Assembly (NCBI RefSeq): GCF_003259615.1
Contig: NZ_QLLR01000003.1
Location: 62,001-126,000, forward strand
Source of the DNA: Pedobacter cryoconitis
GTDB taxonomy: Bacteria; Bacteroidota; Bacteroidia; Sphingobacteriales; Sphingobacteriaceae
Length of the DNA stretch: 64,000 nucleotides
Reading direction: 5' to 3'
This document shows, in pieces, positions 17,249 to 27,083 of this stretch; positions within the stretch are counted from its first letter, which is position 1; each line of letters starts with the position of its first letter. The notes under the pieces are model-generated. The model was not told the DNA's origin, did no database searches, and saw only the letters and a program-made list of their open reading frames with translations. A program made the translations under genes and the position numbers.

Positions 17249-18986
17249 GTGTTCAGTATTTTATAGCTGCATGATTTTGGATTTTTGTGTTTCCTAATGG
17301 TTATTTCTTTAAGAAACAGCAAAAAAAAACCTTTTTTAGGCTGCTTTTTTCCTTAAGTTCTGTGCGATAGTTAATAATCCCCATTCTATTTCTACTTTTT
17401 CTTTTCCCCGGAGCATGAAGCGACGGAACCCATGGTTTTGTTTAATATTTGCGAAGACCGGCTCAACATCGAAGCATCGCTTTTTTCGATGTCTTATTCC
17501 TTCTTCAGTATTTAATAGTTCATGTGCCTTTTGTTTTAACCTTTTCAGGTTAACATTGATCTCAATGATGCGGTTGGTTTTTGATTTATGGCAGATGCCA
17601 TTTAAAGGACAGTTACTGCAGTTTTTAGCCTGGTAGCTTCTGTAGATCTGCTTGAACCCGGTTGTGGTTTCTTTAGTGGTTTCACCGATGTAATGCATCT
17701 GTTGTCCCATCGGGCAGATATAAACGTCCAGCTGGTCATTGTAAAACAACTTATCGGCGGCAAAGGGATATTTCTTGTTATACATATCATTTTGCCCCTT
17801 GTCAAACATGTTATATTTTACATAAGCTTCCATTTGCTTTGCTTCAAGAAGCGTATAATTCTCTTCTGATCCGTATCCGGCATCTGCAGTAAGGGTTTGG
17901 GGCACTTTGCCAAAGCTGCTTTCATGTTGCTCCAGATGTGTTTTTAACGTAGTGGTATCTGTCGGGTTGGGGTGGACGGTGTAATTTACAATGAACTGGT
18001 TAGAAGTAGATAGCTGAATATTATATCCCGGTTTGAGTTGGCCATTTAGCATATGATCCTCCTTCATTCTCATAAATGTAGCATCAGTATCGGTTTTGCT
18101 ATAGCTGTTTCTTTCTCCAAGGATAACCTCCTGCTGCTCATATTTTGCAATATTTATTGGGAAGTGCTGATTAATGTATCTGAGCTTTGCTTTTATCTTT
18201 TTGTCAGCCTGATCATTCTCAGCCAGAACTTTATTGAGTTTTTCAACAGTAGCTTTTACGCTTTCCTTATTGATTGTGGTTGCGCTGGGTGGCTCAGGCA
18301 TCAGGTCTTCATCAGCGGCAACACTTTGTGCATAATCCCAGATCTCAGCCAACTGCTTTTTCATCTTTTCTTTGTTGGTCTGGATTGATTTCTTCCAGAC
18401 AAAAGTGTACTTATTGGCATTGGCCTCAATCTTGGTCCCATCGGTATAAACCTGGTCAATACTCAGCAGCTCTTCTTTGGCCAGAAGCTTAACAACTTCT
18501 TCAAAGACACTGCGCAGTGCATGCTTAAGACGTACCCCACGAAAACGGTTGATGGTATTGTGATCAGGCTTGTTCATCGCACTCAACCACATAAAAGGAA
18601 CTCTTTCCCTGCAAGCTTCAGCTAACTTGCGACTGGAATAAATATTAGTCACATAGCCATAAACCAATACTTTTAAAAGTAGAAGGGGGTGGTAATTAGA
18701 ACCGCCACGTACATGATAGGCTTTCAGAAGAGGTTCAACATTGATTGCATTGATCACATCATTGACAATTCTTACGGTATGGTCCGCAGGTATAAGATCA
18801 TCAAGATTGGGCGGGAGCGCCATGAGCTGGTCCTGATGGTAGGGTCTGAAAATAGGTTTCCTTACTGCCATTTTTTACTAATTATAACCACTTAAATATA
18901 TGAAAATCAAGTGATTAAATAAAATAAAAATAGAAAAATATTACTCTAAATTACTTAAGATCAGTAAGAAATAAATTCTTTAAAAC
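17249..18986 (-). mobile_element. IS1182-family insertion sequence
   Basis: The element consists of a single intact transposase gene (17336-18871) flanked by AT-rich DNA and bounded on each side by a hairpin. Exact ends could not be fixed. A weak inverted repeat is visible, with GATTTT and TGGTTAT on the left (17273-17304) matching AAAATC and ATAACCA on the right (18884-18908). No direct target duplication was recognised. Coordinates given here span from hairpin to hairpin and are upper bounds. The transposase frame is uninterrupted, so the element could be active. Confidence 0.65.
17336..18871 (-). CDS. IS1182 family transposase
   Basis: The 511-aa protein is a full-length IS1182-type DDE transposase. 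The N-terminal DUF772-type region (about 1-120; SRKLAEACRERVPFMWLS, NKPDHNTINRFR) is followed by the catalytic core. Candidate acidic residues are Asp144 in VYTDGTKIEANA, the Asp in TADAGYGSEEN, and the Glu in RCFDVEPVFANIKQN. A Cys-rich segment in NCSNCPLNGICHKS lies near 415-430. The C-terminus has the family ending GFRRFMLRGKEKVEIEWGL. It should catalyse cut-and-paste or replicative movement of the surrounding element. No frameshift or stop interrupts it. It lies opposite to ldcA and in the same direction as the second SusD/SusC operon, just beyond that operon's terminator. Confidence 0.95.
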   Translation of the reverse strand: MAVRKPIFRPYHQDQLMALPPNLDDLIPADHTVRIVNDVINAINVEPLLKAYHVRGGSNYHPLLLLKVLVYGYVTNIYSSRKLAEACRERVPFMWLSAMNKPDHNTINRFRGVRLKHALRSVFEEVVKLLAKEELLSIDQVYTDGTKIEANANKYTFVWKKSIQTNKEKMKKQLAEIWDYAQSVAADEDLMPEPPSATTINKESVKATVEKLNKVLAENDQADKKIKAKLRYINQHFPINIAKYEQQEVILGERNSYSKTDTDATFMRMKEDHMLNGQLKPGYNIQLSTSNQFIVNYTVHPNPTDTTTLKTHLEQHESSFGKVPQTLTADAGYGSEENYTLLEAKQMEAYVKYNMFDKGQNDMYNKKYPFAADKLFYNDQLDVYICPMGQQMHYIGETTKETTTGFKQIYRSYQAKNCSNCPLNGICHKSKTNRIIEINVNLKRLKQKAHELLNTEEGIRHRKKRCFDVEPVFANIKQNHGFRRFMLRGKEKVEIEWGLLTIAQNLRKKAA

Positions 18987-19030
18987 AAAAAAGAGCCTGT
19001 AATCATGATTTATGATACAGGCTCTTTTTT
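18987..19030 (-). terminator. Terminator after the second SusC/SusD operon
   Basis: AAAAAAGAGCCTGTA (18987-19001) and TACAGGCTCTTTTTT (19016-19030) form a perfect 15-bp stem with loop-proximal TCAT/ATGA pairing. On the minus strand it lies 22 nt after the susD stop and ends in a T-run. Confidence 0.85.
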
Positions 19031-19051
19031 TATAGCAGTATTTTCAATTAT

Positions 19052-20533
19052 TTAATTCTTTTTACCCCACCAAACCGGAACATTTAAAGCAATGGTACCA
19101 GGATAATTTAAGTTAGTAACAGCCTCACTGTTAGGATATAGCATTCTTCTAGGCGGTACAGTAGTTGTTGCAGGTGCAGCTTTTGAAATGATCAGGAAGT
19201 CTGGGTAACCTGTTCTACGGTATTCAGACCATGCCTCAAACCCCTGGAATCCACACATTGCATAATATTTCTGTACGATAATCGCTTTAACTTTTGCCTC
19301 AGGCGAAGCTGCTGCATTTAAAGCTAATATTCCATCTTTTGCATTAGCAGTGTAAGTTGCAGCTGCAGTCGGATCAGTAATTCCGGTTGCAATAAAACTT
19401 TCACTGATTCCTTTTATAAACAATGCGTTAGCATCACCATTCGCCCATCCTCTTGCAACAGCTTCGGCCTGTAAGAAATAACTCTCCGAAGAAGAGATTA
19501 ATTTAACAGGAGCCACAGCTGAAAGTGCATTGTTTGGACTTGCACCTACTAAAGCAGATGGAGTCGAGACAACAGCAGTTGGGAATTGAGCAAAAGTTCC
19601 TTGTACTAAAGCTGTGATCTTAGTATCTGAACCAACTGGATCATAAAATTTAAGAACCCTGGGATCCGAATTGGCAACAAACTGATTCACAGCCGTTGCA
19701 CTTGCAACCAGATTCTGTGCTCTGTCTAATCCAACGATCTCATTGTACAGTGGATTATCATTACCACCAGTAGAGATATATTTAATTGCCGCATCCTTAG
19801 TCAGGAAAGTTGGGCTGGTTGCATATAATGCAGCTATACCCGCACTAGCTTTAGCAGGATCTACATTTGTTAATCTTAAATAGGCTTTAAGTTTTAGGGT
19901 ATTTGCAAAAGCTTTCCATTGTGCCATATCGCCTTGAAAAACTATATCCTGAGAACCCGGAGCCTTAACCGAATTGGCTACGTTAATTAAAGCAATTCCC
20001 TTATCAATATAAGTGAAAATACTATCATAAACAGCAGCCTGAGGAATATACTTAGGTGACAAATTAACCGTTTGTAACGCATCTCCAACAGGAATATCAC
20101 CAAACGCATCGGTCGCAACCTGGAAAGTATAGGCTTTAGTTAAATAAGCGATACCTTTTGTCTGCTCAAGACCACCAACTTTACTGTCAATAATTAATTG
20201 TGCATTGATTAAAGCTTTCGTATAAATACGGCTCCATACGCCATCAAATGCTGTATTCGGATCATTATAACGTTCAATTGATCTATACTGACTTGCACTA
20301 GGGCCTTGTGTCCAGAATTGACCCCATATGTTACCATAAACCTGGAAATAATTTCCAACAACCATACCTAGCCCAGCCTGGGAAACAGGTAACAGTAAGT
20401 TAGGATCTGCATTACTTGGCTTATTAGGGTCCTGGTTAACGTCTAAGAATTTTTTACAGCCTGATAAACCTACCACGCCAATAAAAACAAGAAGTAATAA
20501 CTTCTTAGGATTAAATATATATTTTGCTCTCAT
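19052..20533 (-). CDS. SusD/RagB family nutrient-binding outer membrane lipoprotein
   Basis: The 493-aa protein has a positively charged signal peptide and a lipobox ending in LSGC (Cys26), followed by KKFLDVNQDPNKPSNADPN, the characteristic start of mature SusD_2-type proteins. The Trp-rich C-terminus (NVPVWWGKKN) matches that of the first SusD in this window, so the two are paralogues. It should form the ligand-binding lid of the adjacent SusC channel on the cell surface. It lies 12 nt downstream of susC and is the last gene of the operon before a strong terminator. No third lipoprotein follows, unlike the first operon. Ligand unknown. Confidence 0.94.
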   Translation of the reverse strand: MRAKYIFNPKKLLLLVFIGVVGLSGCKKFLDVNQDPNKPSNADPNLLLPVSQAGLGMVVGNYFQVYGNIWGQFWTQGPSASQYRSIERYNDPNTAFDGVWSRIYTKALINAQLIIDSKVGGLEQTKGIAYLTKAYTFQVATDAFGDIPVGDALQTVNLSPKYIPQAAVYDSIFTYIDKGIALINVANSVKAPGSQDIVFQGDMAQWKAFANTLKLKAYLRLTNVDPAKASAGIAALYATSPTFLTKDAAIKYISTGGNDNPLYNEIVGLDRAQNLVASATAVNQFVANSDPRVLKFYDPVGSDTKITALVQGTFAQFPTAVVSTPSALVGASPNNALSAVAPVKLISSSESYFLQAEAVARGWANGDANALFIKGISESFIATGITDPTAAATYTANAKDGILALNAAASPEAKVKAIIVQKYYAMCGFQGFEAWSEYRRTGYPDFLIISKAAPATTTVPPRRMLYPNSEAVTNLNYPGTIALNVPVWWGKKN

Positions 20534-20545
20534 AATGAGTAATTT

Positions 20546-23500
20546 TTAAAATGAAACTTTTAGATTGATACCATAATTTCTTACAGAAGGCTGTGCAGTG
20601 AAGTCGAACCCTTGTGCATTTGAAGCACCAGAAGAGTTGATCTCAGGATCTGCATAAACGTTTTCTTTAGCTGTCCATAAGAATAAGTTGTTCCCGTATA
20701 ATCCAATAGTTAATGCACCAAAAGGACTACGTCTTAATTGATCCTTAGTAAATTGATAAGCAATGCTTGCAGAACGAAGCTTAATGTAAGAAGCATCGAT
20801 TACGTTTACCCCAGGAGCAACATTACCAGTATAATAATCTTGCTTGTTATAAGTTGCTGTAGTATTTACTACTGAAGCACCATTTTCTATATAAACAGAG
20901 TTAGGATAGATAACATTCATTCTGTCACCACCTGTAATCTCAGCAGCTCCTGAGAAACTTAAGATATCTTTAGTTCTCGAGAAGAATTTTCCACCCTGTT
21001 TAGTATCAAACAATACGCTTAATGATAATTGTTTGTATTTGAAAGTTGATCCTAATGAAGCCTGGTAGTCTGGATTGTAGCTACCTAAATATTGAGCATT
21101 CTTAGTTTGAAGAGGTAAACCGCTTGATTTACTTACAATAGTCCTGCCTTGGTCATCAGTTTGATTAGTAACACCATAGAATTCACCGTAAGGTCTGCCA
21201 ACAGCAGCAACGATACCCATTCCACTAAATCCACCGATACTAACCTGATCAACACCAGGTAAAAGTGAGATAACTTTACTATTGTTTTTAGTGAATGTTC
21301 CGTAAACTTCCCAAGAGAAATCAGTAGTTTTTACTGGAGTACCTCTTAAGCTTAATTCAACACCATTATTTTGAATTTCTCCAGCATTTAACACACTAAA
21401 AGAATAACCTGTTGAATTAGGAATAGGAACTGGTAAAATTTGATTTTTAGACTTGTTTTTATAGTAACTGAAATCTACAGAAAATCTGTTATCGAAGAAA
21501 CCCAATTCTGTACCTACCTCGAAAGATGACGTTTTCTCAGGTTTAAGGTTAGCATTTCCAATAGTATTGTCAATCATTAAGCCTGGAACATTGTTGAAAG
21601 GGAAAACTGTACTTCCAAAACCTCCTGTAACATTTCCACGAAGATAGTTTGTAGCCAATTGGTAAGGATCGGTATCATTACCAACCTGAGCCCAACTTGC
21701 ACGAACTTTACCATAAGTTAACCAGTCAGAGATTGAAGAACCCTTCAACAATTCAGAGAAAACAAATGATCCACTTACACTAGGATAGAAGAATGAATTA
21801 TTTTGTGGAGGCAATGTTGAAGACCAGTCATTTCTAGCCGTTGCTTCTAAATAAATTAAGTTTTTGTAGGAAAGGTTTAAATCTGCATATAAACCAAATA
21901 ATCTCCTTTTGCTGATCTGATCAAATATAATATTAACAGGACCATTACTATTTCCTAAGTTATACCATTCAGGAACAACTAAACCAGAAGCCGCATTTGT
22001 TGCAGTTTGATTGATTGTACCAGATCTTTGGCGAATGTTGTTACCCAACATCAAAGATCCTTCGAAATCATCATTGAACTTATGACGTGCCGTAACCATT
22101 AAATCATGTACCAGCTCAGTAACATTAAATTGGTCAATTTCATAATTTCCAGCACTGGTTCGTCTATCTCCATTTGGATTATACATATTACCGGTATCCG
22201 CTGGACTAAAACTGTATTTTGGAGTGATCAATCTGCGTCGGTCTGAATAAGTATCAATACCAACTCTTTCTTTAACATCTAACCAATCTGTAGGTTTGTA
22301 ACCAATATTGAAATTTCCAGTTACACGACTGATGTTATCAGTATTCTGGAAATTTTGCAATACATAGTATGGGTTCTGAGTATAAGTACCATAATAACCA
22401 TAAAGATCATCATGAATTACTCCATCAGCACCTGTATAACCATAACCATTGTATTTGTTACTCAAATCTTTCAAGCTACTCAAATCAATATCTCTGGGCG
22501 TTTGATATACGTTATTTAATACTGAAGAATTACCTTGTCCACCACCAACATTGGTACTGGCTACATTAGTATAATTGAAGTTAACACCTGCTGAAAATTT
22601 ATTACTGAAGTCAGTATTACCATTAAATCTTACTCCATATTTATTATACTCATTACTTTTTCCAGGGAAAACTCCGTTAGAATTCAGGGCATTTAAACCT
22701 AAATAAAAAGTAGATTTATCAGAACCACCAGAGAAACTAAGGTTATTATCTGTTGCAAATCCCGTTTTAAAGAAGTCTCTAACATTATCTTTAACTGCTG
22801 AATAAGGTTTTTGTTGACGAACACCGTCAATCTCTTGTCCCCAAGGCTGTACAACTCCTGTAAAAGGAGCTCCCCAGCTACCATTTTCTCTTGGATCATT
22901 CACATATTGCTGAACACCATTAATAACCTCAGGTTCACCATCATCACCAACTGCATAATAACCTTGTCCATATTGATTTTGGAATTTAGGCAATTTTAAA
23001 ATTGAAGAGAAGGTGTTGGAAGTGTTAAAAGTAATAGAAGTTTTATCAGCACCTTTAGTACCACTTTTTGTAGTAATAATCAAAGCACCGTTAGATGCAC
23101 GTGATCCGTAAAGAGCTGCCGCAGCCGGTCCTTTTAATACGGTTACCGAAGCGATGTCATCAGGAGCAATATCATTTCCTCTGTTACCAAAGTCAACACT
23201 TGATCTGTCATCACCGCTACCAGCTTTACTACCACCAGTAATACTGGAGTTATCGACAGGTACACCATCAATAACAATCAGTGCCTGGTTATTTCCATTG
23301 ATGGAAGATCCACCACGAAGAACGATACGGGATGAACTACCAGGAGTATTTGAACTCGAAGTAATGTTTACCCCAGCTACTTTACCAGTTAAAGATGTAA
23401 TTGCACTTGGGTTCCCGCCCGATGTCAATTCATCGTTTTTAATAGTTGGCGCAGAATAACCTAATGTTCTCTTTTCTCTCTTGATCGAATTTGCTGTAAC

Positions 23501-23818
23501 TACAACTTCACTTAATGATTTCGTATCAGCAGCAAGGCTGACACTAATTACATTACCTGCTTTAATTTCAACAGATTGGTTAAGATATCCTAGTGAACTG
23601 AATTCAAGGCCTGTAGCTCCTGCTGGAACTTTGATCGCGTACTTTCCGTCAGATCCAGATTGTGCTCCTCCCTGAGCTCCTCTGATTTTTACACTGACAC
23701 CAGGAATAGGCTGCCCGTCATCCTTTCCTGTCACAGTACCAGTTATTGTTCTGTCCTGAGCCATAGCAGCTACTGCAACGCATAGGAACAAGAATAAACT
23801 TAGTATAAGTTTTTTCAT
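20546..23818 (-). CDS. SusC/RagA family TonB-linked outer membrane protein
   Basis: The 1090-aa protein shares its architecture with the SusC at 12.5-15.7 kb. A signal peptide ending AAMAQ leads into a CarboxypepD_reg-like domain (RTITGTVTGKDDGQPIPGV), then the TonB/plug segment with LSEVVVTANSIKREKRTLGY and the motif IVLRGGSSINGNNQALIVID, then a long beta-barrel ending in KVSF. The N-terminal ~130 residues are very similar between the two SusC proteins, while barrels differ. They are paralogous importers, probably with different ligands. TonB supplies energy from the inner membrane. Its promoter region carries the same short element as the other susC gene. Confidence 0.95.
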   Translation of the reverse strand: MKKLILSLFLFLCVAVAAMAQDRTITGTVTGKDDGQPIPGVSVKIRGAQGGAQSGSDGKYAIKVPAGATGLEFSSLGYLNQSVEIKAGNVISVSLAADTKSLSEVVVTANSIKREKRTLGYSAPTIKNDELTSGGNPSAITSLTGKVAGVNITSSSNTPGSSSRIVLRGGSSINGNNQALIVIDGVPVDNSSITGGSKAGSGDDRSSVDFGNRGNDIAPDDIASVTVLKGPAAAALYGSRASNGALIITTKSGTKGADKTSITFNTSNTFSSILKLPKFQNQYGQGYYAVGDDGEPEVINGVQQYVNDPRENGSWGAPFTGVVQPWGQEIDGVRQQKPYSAVKDNVRDFFKTGFATDNNLSFSGGSDKSTFYLGLNALNSNGVFPGKSNEYNKYGVRFNGNTDFSNKFSAGVNFNYTNVASTNVGGGQGNSSVLNNVYQTPRDIDLSSLKDLSNKYNGYGYTGADGVIHDDLYGYYGTYTQNPYYVLQNFQNTDNISRVTGNFNIGYKPTDWLDVKERVGIDTYSDRRRLITPKYSFSPADTGNMYNPNGDRRTSAGNYEIDQFNVTELVHDLMVTARHKFNDDFEGSLMLGNNIRQRSGTINQTATNAASGLVVPEWYNLGNSNGPVNIIFDQISKRRLFGLYADLNLSYKNLIYLEATARNDWSSTLPPQNNSFFYPSVSGSFVFSELLKGSSISDWLTYGKVRASWAQVGNDTDPYQLATNYLRGNVTGGFGSTVFPFNNVPGLMIDNTIGNANLKPEKTSSFEVGTELGFFDNRFSVDFSYYKNKSKNQILPVPIPNSTGYSFSVLNAGEIQNNGVELSLRGTPVKTTDFSWEVYGTFTKNNSKVISLLPGVDQVSIGGFSGMGIVAAVGRPYGEFYGVTNQTDDQGRTIVSKSSGLPLQTKNAQYLGSYNPDYQASLGSTFKYKQLSLSVLFDTKQGGKFFSRTKDILSFSGAAEITGGDRMNVIYPNSVYIENGASVVNTTATYNKQDYYTGNVAPGVNVIDASYIKLRSASIAYQFTKDQLRRSPFGALTIGLYGNNLFLWTAKENVYADPEINSSGASNAQGFDFTAQPSVRNYGINLKVSF

Positions 23819-24448
23819 AAAAAATATTTGTCTAGGTTGTTAATAAGTTAATTAGGATCTAAGATAAACTAAAAAACTATTATTATTATTTTTTTACTTC
23901 TTTTTCGTGTGTTGTAACATAAAAATCATAAACCCGCATTAGATAGGGTAAAAGGTTATATCAGCAGCAAAACCGGCACTTTATAAACCTGAAATTTAAC
24001 AATAATTCGAAAGAGAAGATCGAATTTTCAGCATGAATTATTACACTATGGTGAAAACTATATAATATAAGGAAAAACAATCATCGCCTTAATCTGCGGT
24101 TATTAACCTGGCAGCTCTCCTAAATAGCGCTGATCCCTGAAATTTCATATTAATCGTTTTAATGTTCATTAAACGCGAATTGTCACCGGGAAATAAGCTG
24201 AGAAGAAACTAATCATACCTGGTAGAAACGTTATGTTTTCAAACTGTATAATGCAATAAACCTGCACCTTCATCAATATTTTGAATAAAAAAAAGGGGGC
24301 TTAACAGCAACATTAGCCAAACATTTCATAGCGGCAATAATTTAAGTTTGCTTTTTAAACCTTAACCCGATTTTTATTATCAGAAGTAATTAAAAATATG
24401 ACATAAAGAAAACAATTTAACCTCTATCCTTATAGGACCATCCTCTAT
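23819..24448. other. Long gap upstream of susC2 and downstream of M14 peptidase gene
   Basis: The 630-nt stretch contains no gene that I can support. It holds the putative susC2 promoter element near 23846-23866 and a 21-bp imperfect palindrome (CGTTTTAATG / CATTAAACG) at 24155-24175 that could bind a regulator. The remainder is AT-rich with many short stop-containing frames. Confidence 0.45.
23846..23866 (-). promoter_or_regulatory. Putative susC2 promoter element shared with susC1
   Basis: Minus-strand TATCTTAGATCC followed by TAATTAACT matches the element upstream of susC1, TATCTTGGAT then TAATTAACT. The -7-like half differs from TAnnTTTG at one or two positions. The distance to the start codon (about 28 nt) is similar to that in susC1. 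Confidence 0.4.
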
Positions 24449-26935
24449 TTAAAAAACAAGGAAAATAGTATTTACAAAAAGTTGCTTGCCACTTTCCCAA
24501 AACGAACGGAACAATAAATTCCCGCAGAGATATACAATATTTCCTTTGCCCGATGGCTGAACTCCAAACAGCATCCCCTCTGTTAGTTTTTCCTGTACAT
24601 TTTTACCAGCAATTCCAGTGACGTAAGCATTCTGCTTCAACACACCTACATTCCATCCTTTTTGTAAAGGCTCGTAAATTTTGTCATCCGTTTTTAAAGT
24701 ATAATAAACATCCCCCAAACCAATAGAAAAGGGATGACTCTTATCCAGGGTAACTTTATAAATAGCTCCGGGAATAGCATCTGCCGTATTATCCCTGTCC
24801 TTCTCTTTATAACTACGAAAAAAACCTTCCTTTGCTATAACGGCCGGAAATTCCTTCTTTCTGATTTCAAATGGCTTAATTCCCGCTACACTTGAAATTG
24901 CATCTTCCAGCAGAATTACTTTACCACCAAGATTAATCCAATCCTCCAATTTTTCCATATTCCTGCGCATATAAGCACCGTCAGGCAAAATCAGAACATT
25001 GGTTGTGGCCAGGTTCAAGCCTCCAATACTTTGTTCTGAGATAATATTCAACGGATAGCTCAGTTCCTGTTCAAAAAAGTGCCAGACTTCTCCCACACTC
25101 TGTGCAGAAACATCGTGACCAGCAACCATCGCAACTTTAGGTACCGGAAGTAACGGGTAAGCAGAAGAGCCTAAATCCTTTCCTTTCTCTACGTAACTGC
25201 CGGCAATAGCAAAGAAAGGTTTCTTGTATTTTTTAGAAAGCATAACAATATCCGCTTCAATAAACTTATTGAGTTTCTCATTCTCAGCCCTGTAAATTAA
25301 TAATGATCCAGCCTGACGAATCTTTCCACCGACAGTAAAAGCTTGTTCAGCGATGCGTACCTTAATATTTGCCCGGTGCAGCGCAATTAAAATCTGAGCA
25401 TCGTCAACTGCGTCCCAGGATAAAACCCATCCATATGGTTTTGCTAACAACAGTGCGCTATCTTTTCTGGGTTCGGGCTCCGGGAATTCACCGGCAAAGA
25501 CCTCTTTACATGCAAAAGCATTCAGGCCATAAGCATAAGGTAATGCCCAGGCGGTAATATCGTAAGTATTTGAATCTGTCACCATTGTCTGAGGTTCAAA
25601 GAGTACGTTAGCAAGAACAGAAGCGGGCTGTTTAAGGCTGATCACCATGTCATTCCTCCCCATTCTGAAAAGTGCCGTCTTTTTTGTCCCGAAATTAAAG
25701 CCTGCTATTGTTTTATCCCCGCCATAGGCATATTTGATATTGTTCTTTGTTAACAAAGCAGCCATTTTTTTCATTCTACTTTGGTTATCAGCTTTTACCA
25801 CATAGGTTTTATAAATCCCCGGAGGATAAGAAACGGCCTGCGTAAAATATTTTTTAAACTCTGCAACAAGCTTATAGGCATTATCAGATACCGTTTCTAA
25901 CGTAGCCAGCCCCGTTGTCAGGTGATGATTAATCCTGTCCTTTAAAGTTAAAGAATCACCGCTGGCAGTCACAACAGCTAAACCTGCGCCAATTCCACCT
26001 TGCTCGTAAGTCATTCCAATCGCGCCATTATATAAAGGATAAGTATCTCCATAAGAAGGGTATAATAGATCGAATCGTTCTTTTGTAAAATATTGCCACC
26101 CATTTTTATCGAAATATCTGGCATTATTCTTCCCGGCTATTACCTGGAATTCACGCTGAAAAGCCGTTATATCCTGATGTACCGGCTCAGCGGCAGGCGC
26201 AAAATAGTAGGGTTCATTATAGCTTTGTTCATGAAAGTCTATATGTACCTCAGGCATCCATTGATGGTATAAAACCTGTCGCTGTTGTGTTTCTACCTGT
26301 GATTGCCAGGCCCAATCACGGTTAAGATCAAAGTAATAATGATTAGGGCGGCCTCCTGGCCAGGGCTCAATATGTTCTCGGGAAAAGGGGTTTGCGTCAG
26401 AAACAAGACCTGCTACCCCTGTATAATAATTAATATACCTTTCTCTTCCGTCAGGATTCAAACAAGGATCAATAATAACGATGGTATTTTTGAGCCAGTC
26501 TTTTGTTTGCCGGTTTACGCCTTCAGCTAAAGTGTACAGCATTTTCATAGCTGTTTCTGATGAACTGGCTTCATTTCCATGAACATTATAACTTAACCAT
26601 AAAATAGCAGGCTGTTTATTGAGATTGAGCTGCCCGCCTTCTGCCTTACTCAAACTTAAATTATTCTTTCTAAGCTGCTCCAGGTTACTCATATTCTCTT
26701 TTGAGGAGACTACAGCCACCAGTAGCTCACGGTGCTCATATGTTTTCCCATAATTGATCAGTTTGATATTATTATCTGCTGTGGACAGATATTTAAAATA
26801 AGCCAGGATTTGATGATGCGGCGTAAACCTTGTGCCTAATGGATAGCCTAAAAATTCGTCCGGAGATTTTAGCTGTGCCTGAACAGCCGTAAAGCAGATA
26901 AATAACGATAAAAATAAGAGCGTAATTTTCTTCAT
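24449..26935 (-). CDS. Secreted M14 family zinc carboxypeptidase
   Basis: The 828-aa protein starts with a signal peptide ending VQAQ. The M14 (carboxypeptidase A-like) domain spans about 25-380. The first zinc motif is His119-x-x-Glu122 in SYNVHGNEASSSE, which is followed by the substrate-binding NPDGRERY. The third zinc ligand is probably the His of EVHIDFHEQSYNEPYYFAP, and MTYEQGG supplies a candidate catalytic Glu. The remaining ~400 residues form a beta-rich part and a glutamine-amidotransferase-like alpha/beta region (LILPDGAYMRRN) often seen in this group. It should cleave C-terminal residues from peptides in the periplasm or outside. It stands alone between a long gap and murF, and its proximity to two SusC/SusD pairs fits peptide use. 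Confidence 0.9.
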   Translation of the reverse strand: MKKITLLFLSLFICFTAVQAQLKSPDEFLGYPLGTRFTPHHQILAYFKYLSTADNNIKLINYGKTYEHRELLVAVVSSKENMSNLEQLRKNNLSLSKAEGGQLNLNKQPAILWLSYNVHGNEASSSETAMKMLYTLAEGVNRQTKDWLKNTIVIIDPCLNPDGRERYINYYTGVAGLVSDANPFSREHIEPWPGGRPNHYYFDLNRDWAWQSQVETQQRQVLYHQWMPEVHIDFHEQSYNEPYYFAPAAEPVHQDITAFQREFQVIAGKNNARYFDKNGWQYFTKERFDLLYPSYGDTYPLYNGAIGMTYEQGGIGAGLAVVTASGDSLTLKDRINHHLTTGLATLETVSDNAYKLVAEFKKYFTQAVSYPPGIYKTYVVKADNQSRMKKMAALLTKNNIKYAYGGDKTIAGFNFGTKKTALFRMGRNDMVISLKQPASVLANVLFEPQTMVTDSNTYDITAWALPYAYGLNAFACKEVFAGEFPEPEPRKDSALLLAKPYGWVLSWDAVDDAQILIALHRANIKVRIAEQAFTVGGKIRQAGSLLIYRAENEKLNKFIEADIVMLSKKYKKPFFAIAGSYVEKGKDLGSSAYPLLPVPKVAMVAGHDVSAQSVGEVWHFFEQELSYPLNIISEQSIGGLNLATTNVLILPDGAYMRRNMEKLEDWINLGGKVILLEDAISSVAGIKPFEIRKKEFPAVIAKEGFFRSYKEKDRDNTADAIPGAIYKVTLDKSHPFSIGLGDVYYTLKTDDKIYEPLQKGWNVGVLKQNAYVTGIAGKNVQEKLTEGMLFGVQPSGKGNIVYLCGNLLFRSFWESGKQLFVNTIFLVF

Positions 26936-27083
26936 CAGGCTGGTTTATACAGGTTCTTAATAATAAGTTAATTTAGACATTGTTTAAATTTAAACGATTT
27001 CTTAACACCAAAGTACTAAAGAATATTTTTTGTTTGTAATCCATAATGTAATTTTACCAACGATTACTACTACAACCTACGCC

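Noticed and set aside
17273..18908. Terminal inverted repeats of the IS1182 element
   Set aside because: The matches GATTTT and TGGTTAT occur with unequal spacing and mismatches, too weak to define the ends.
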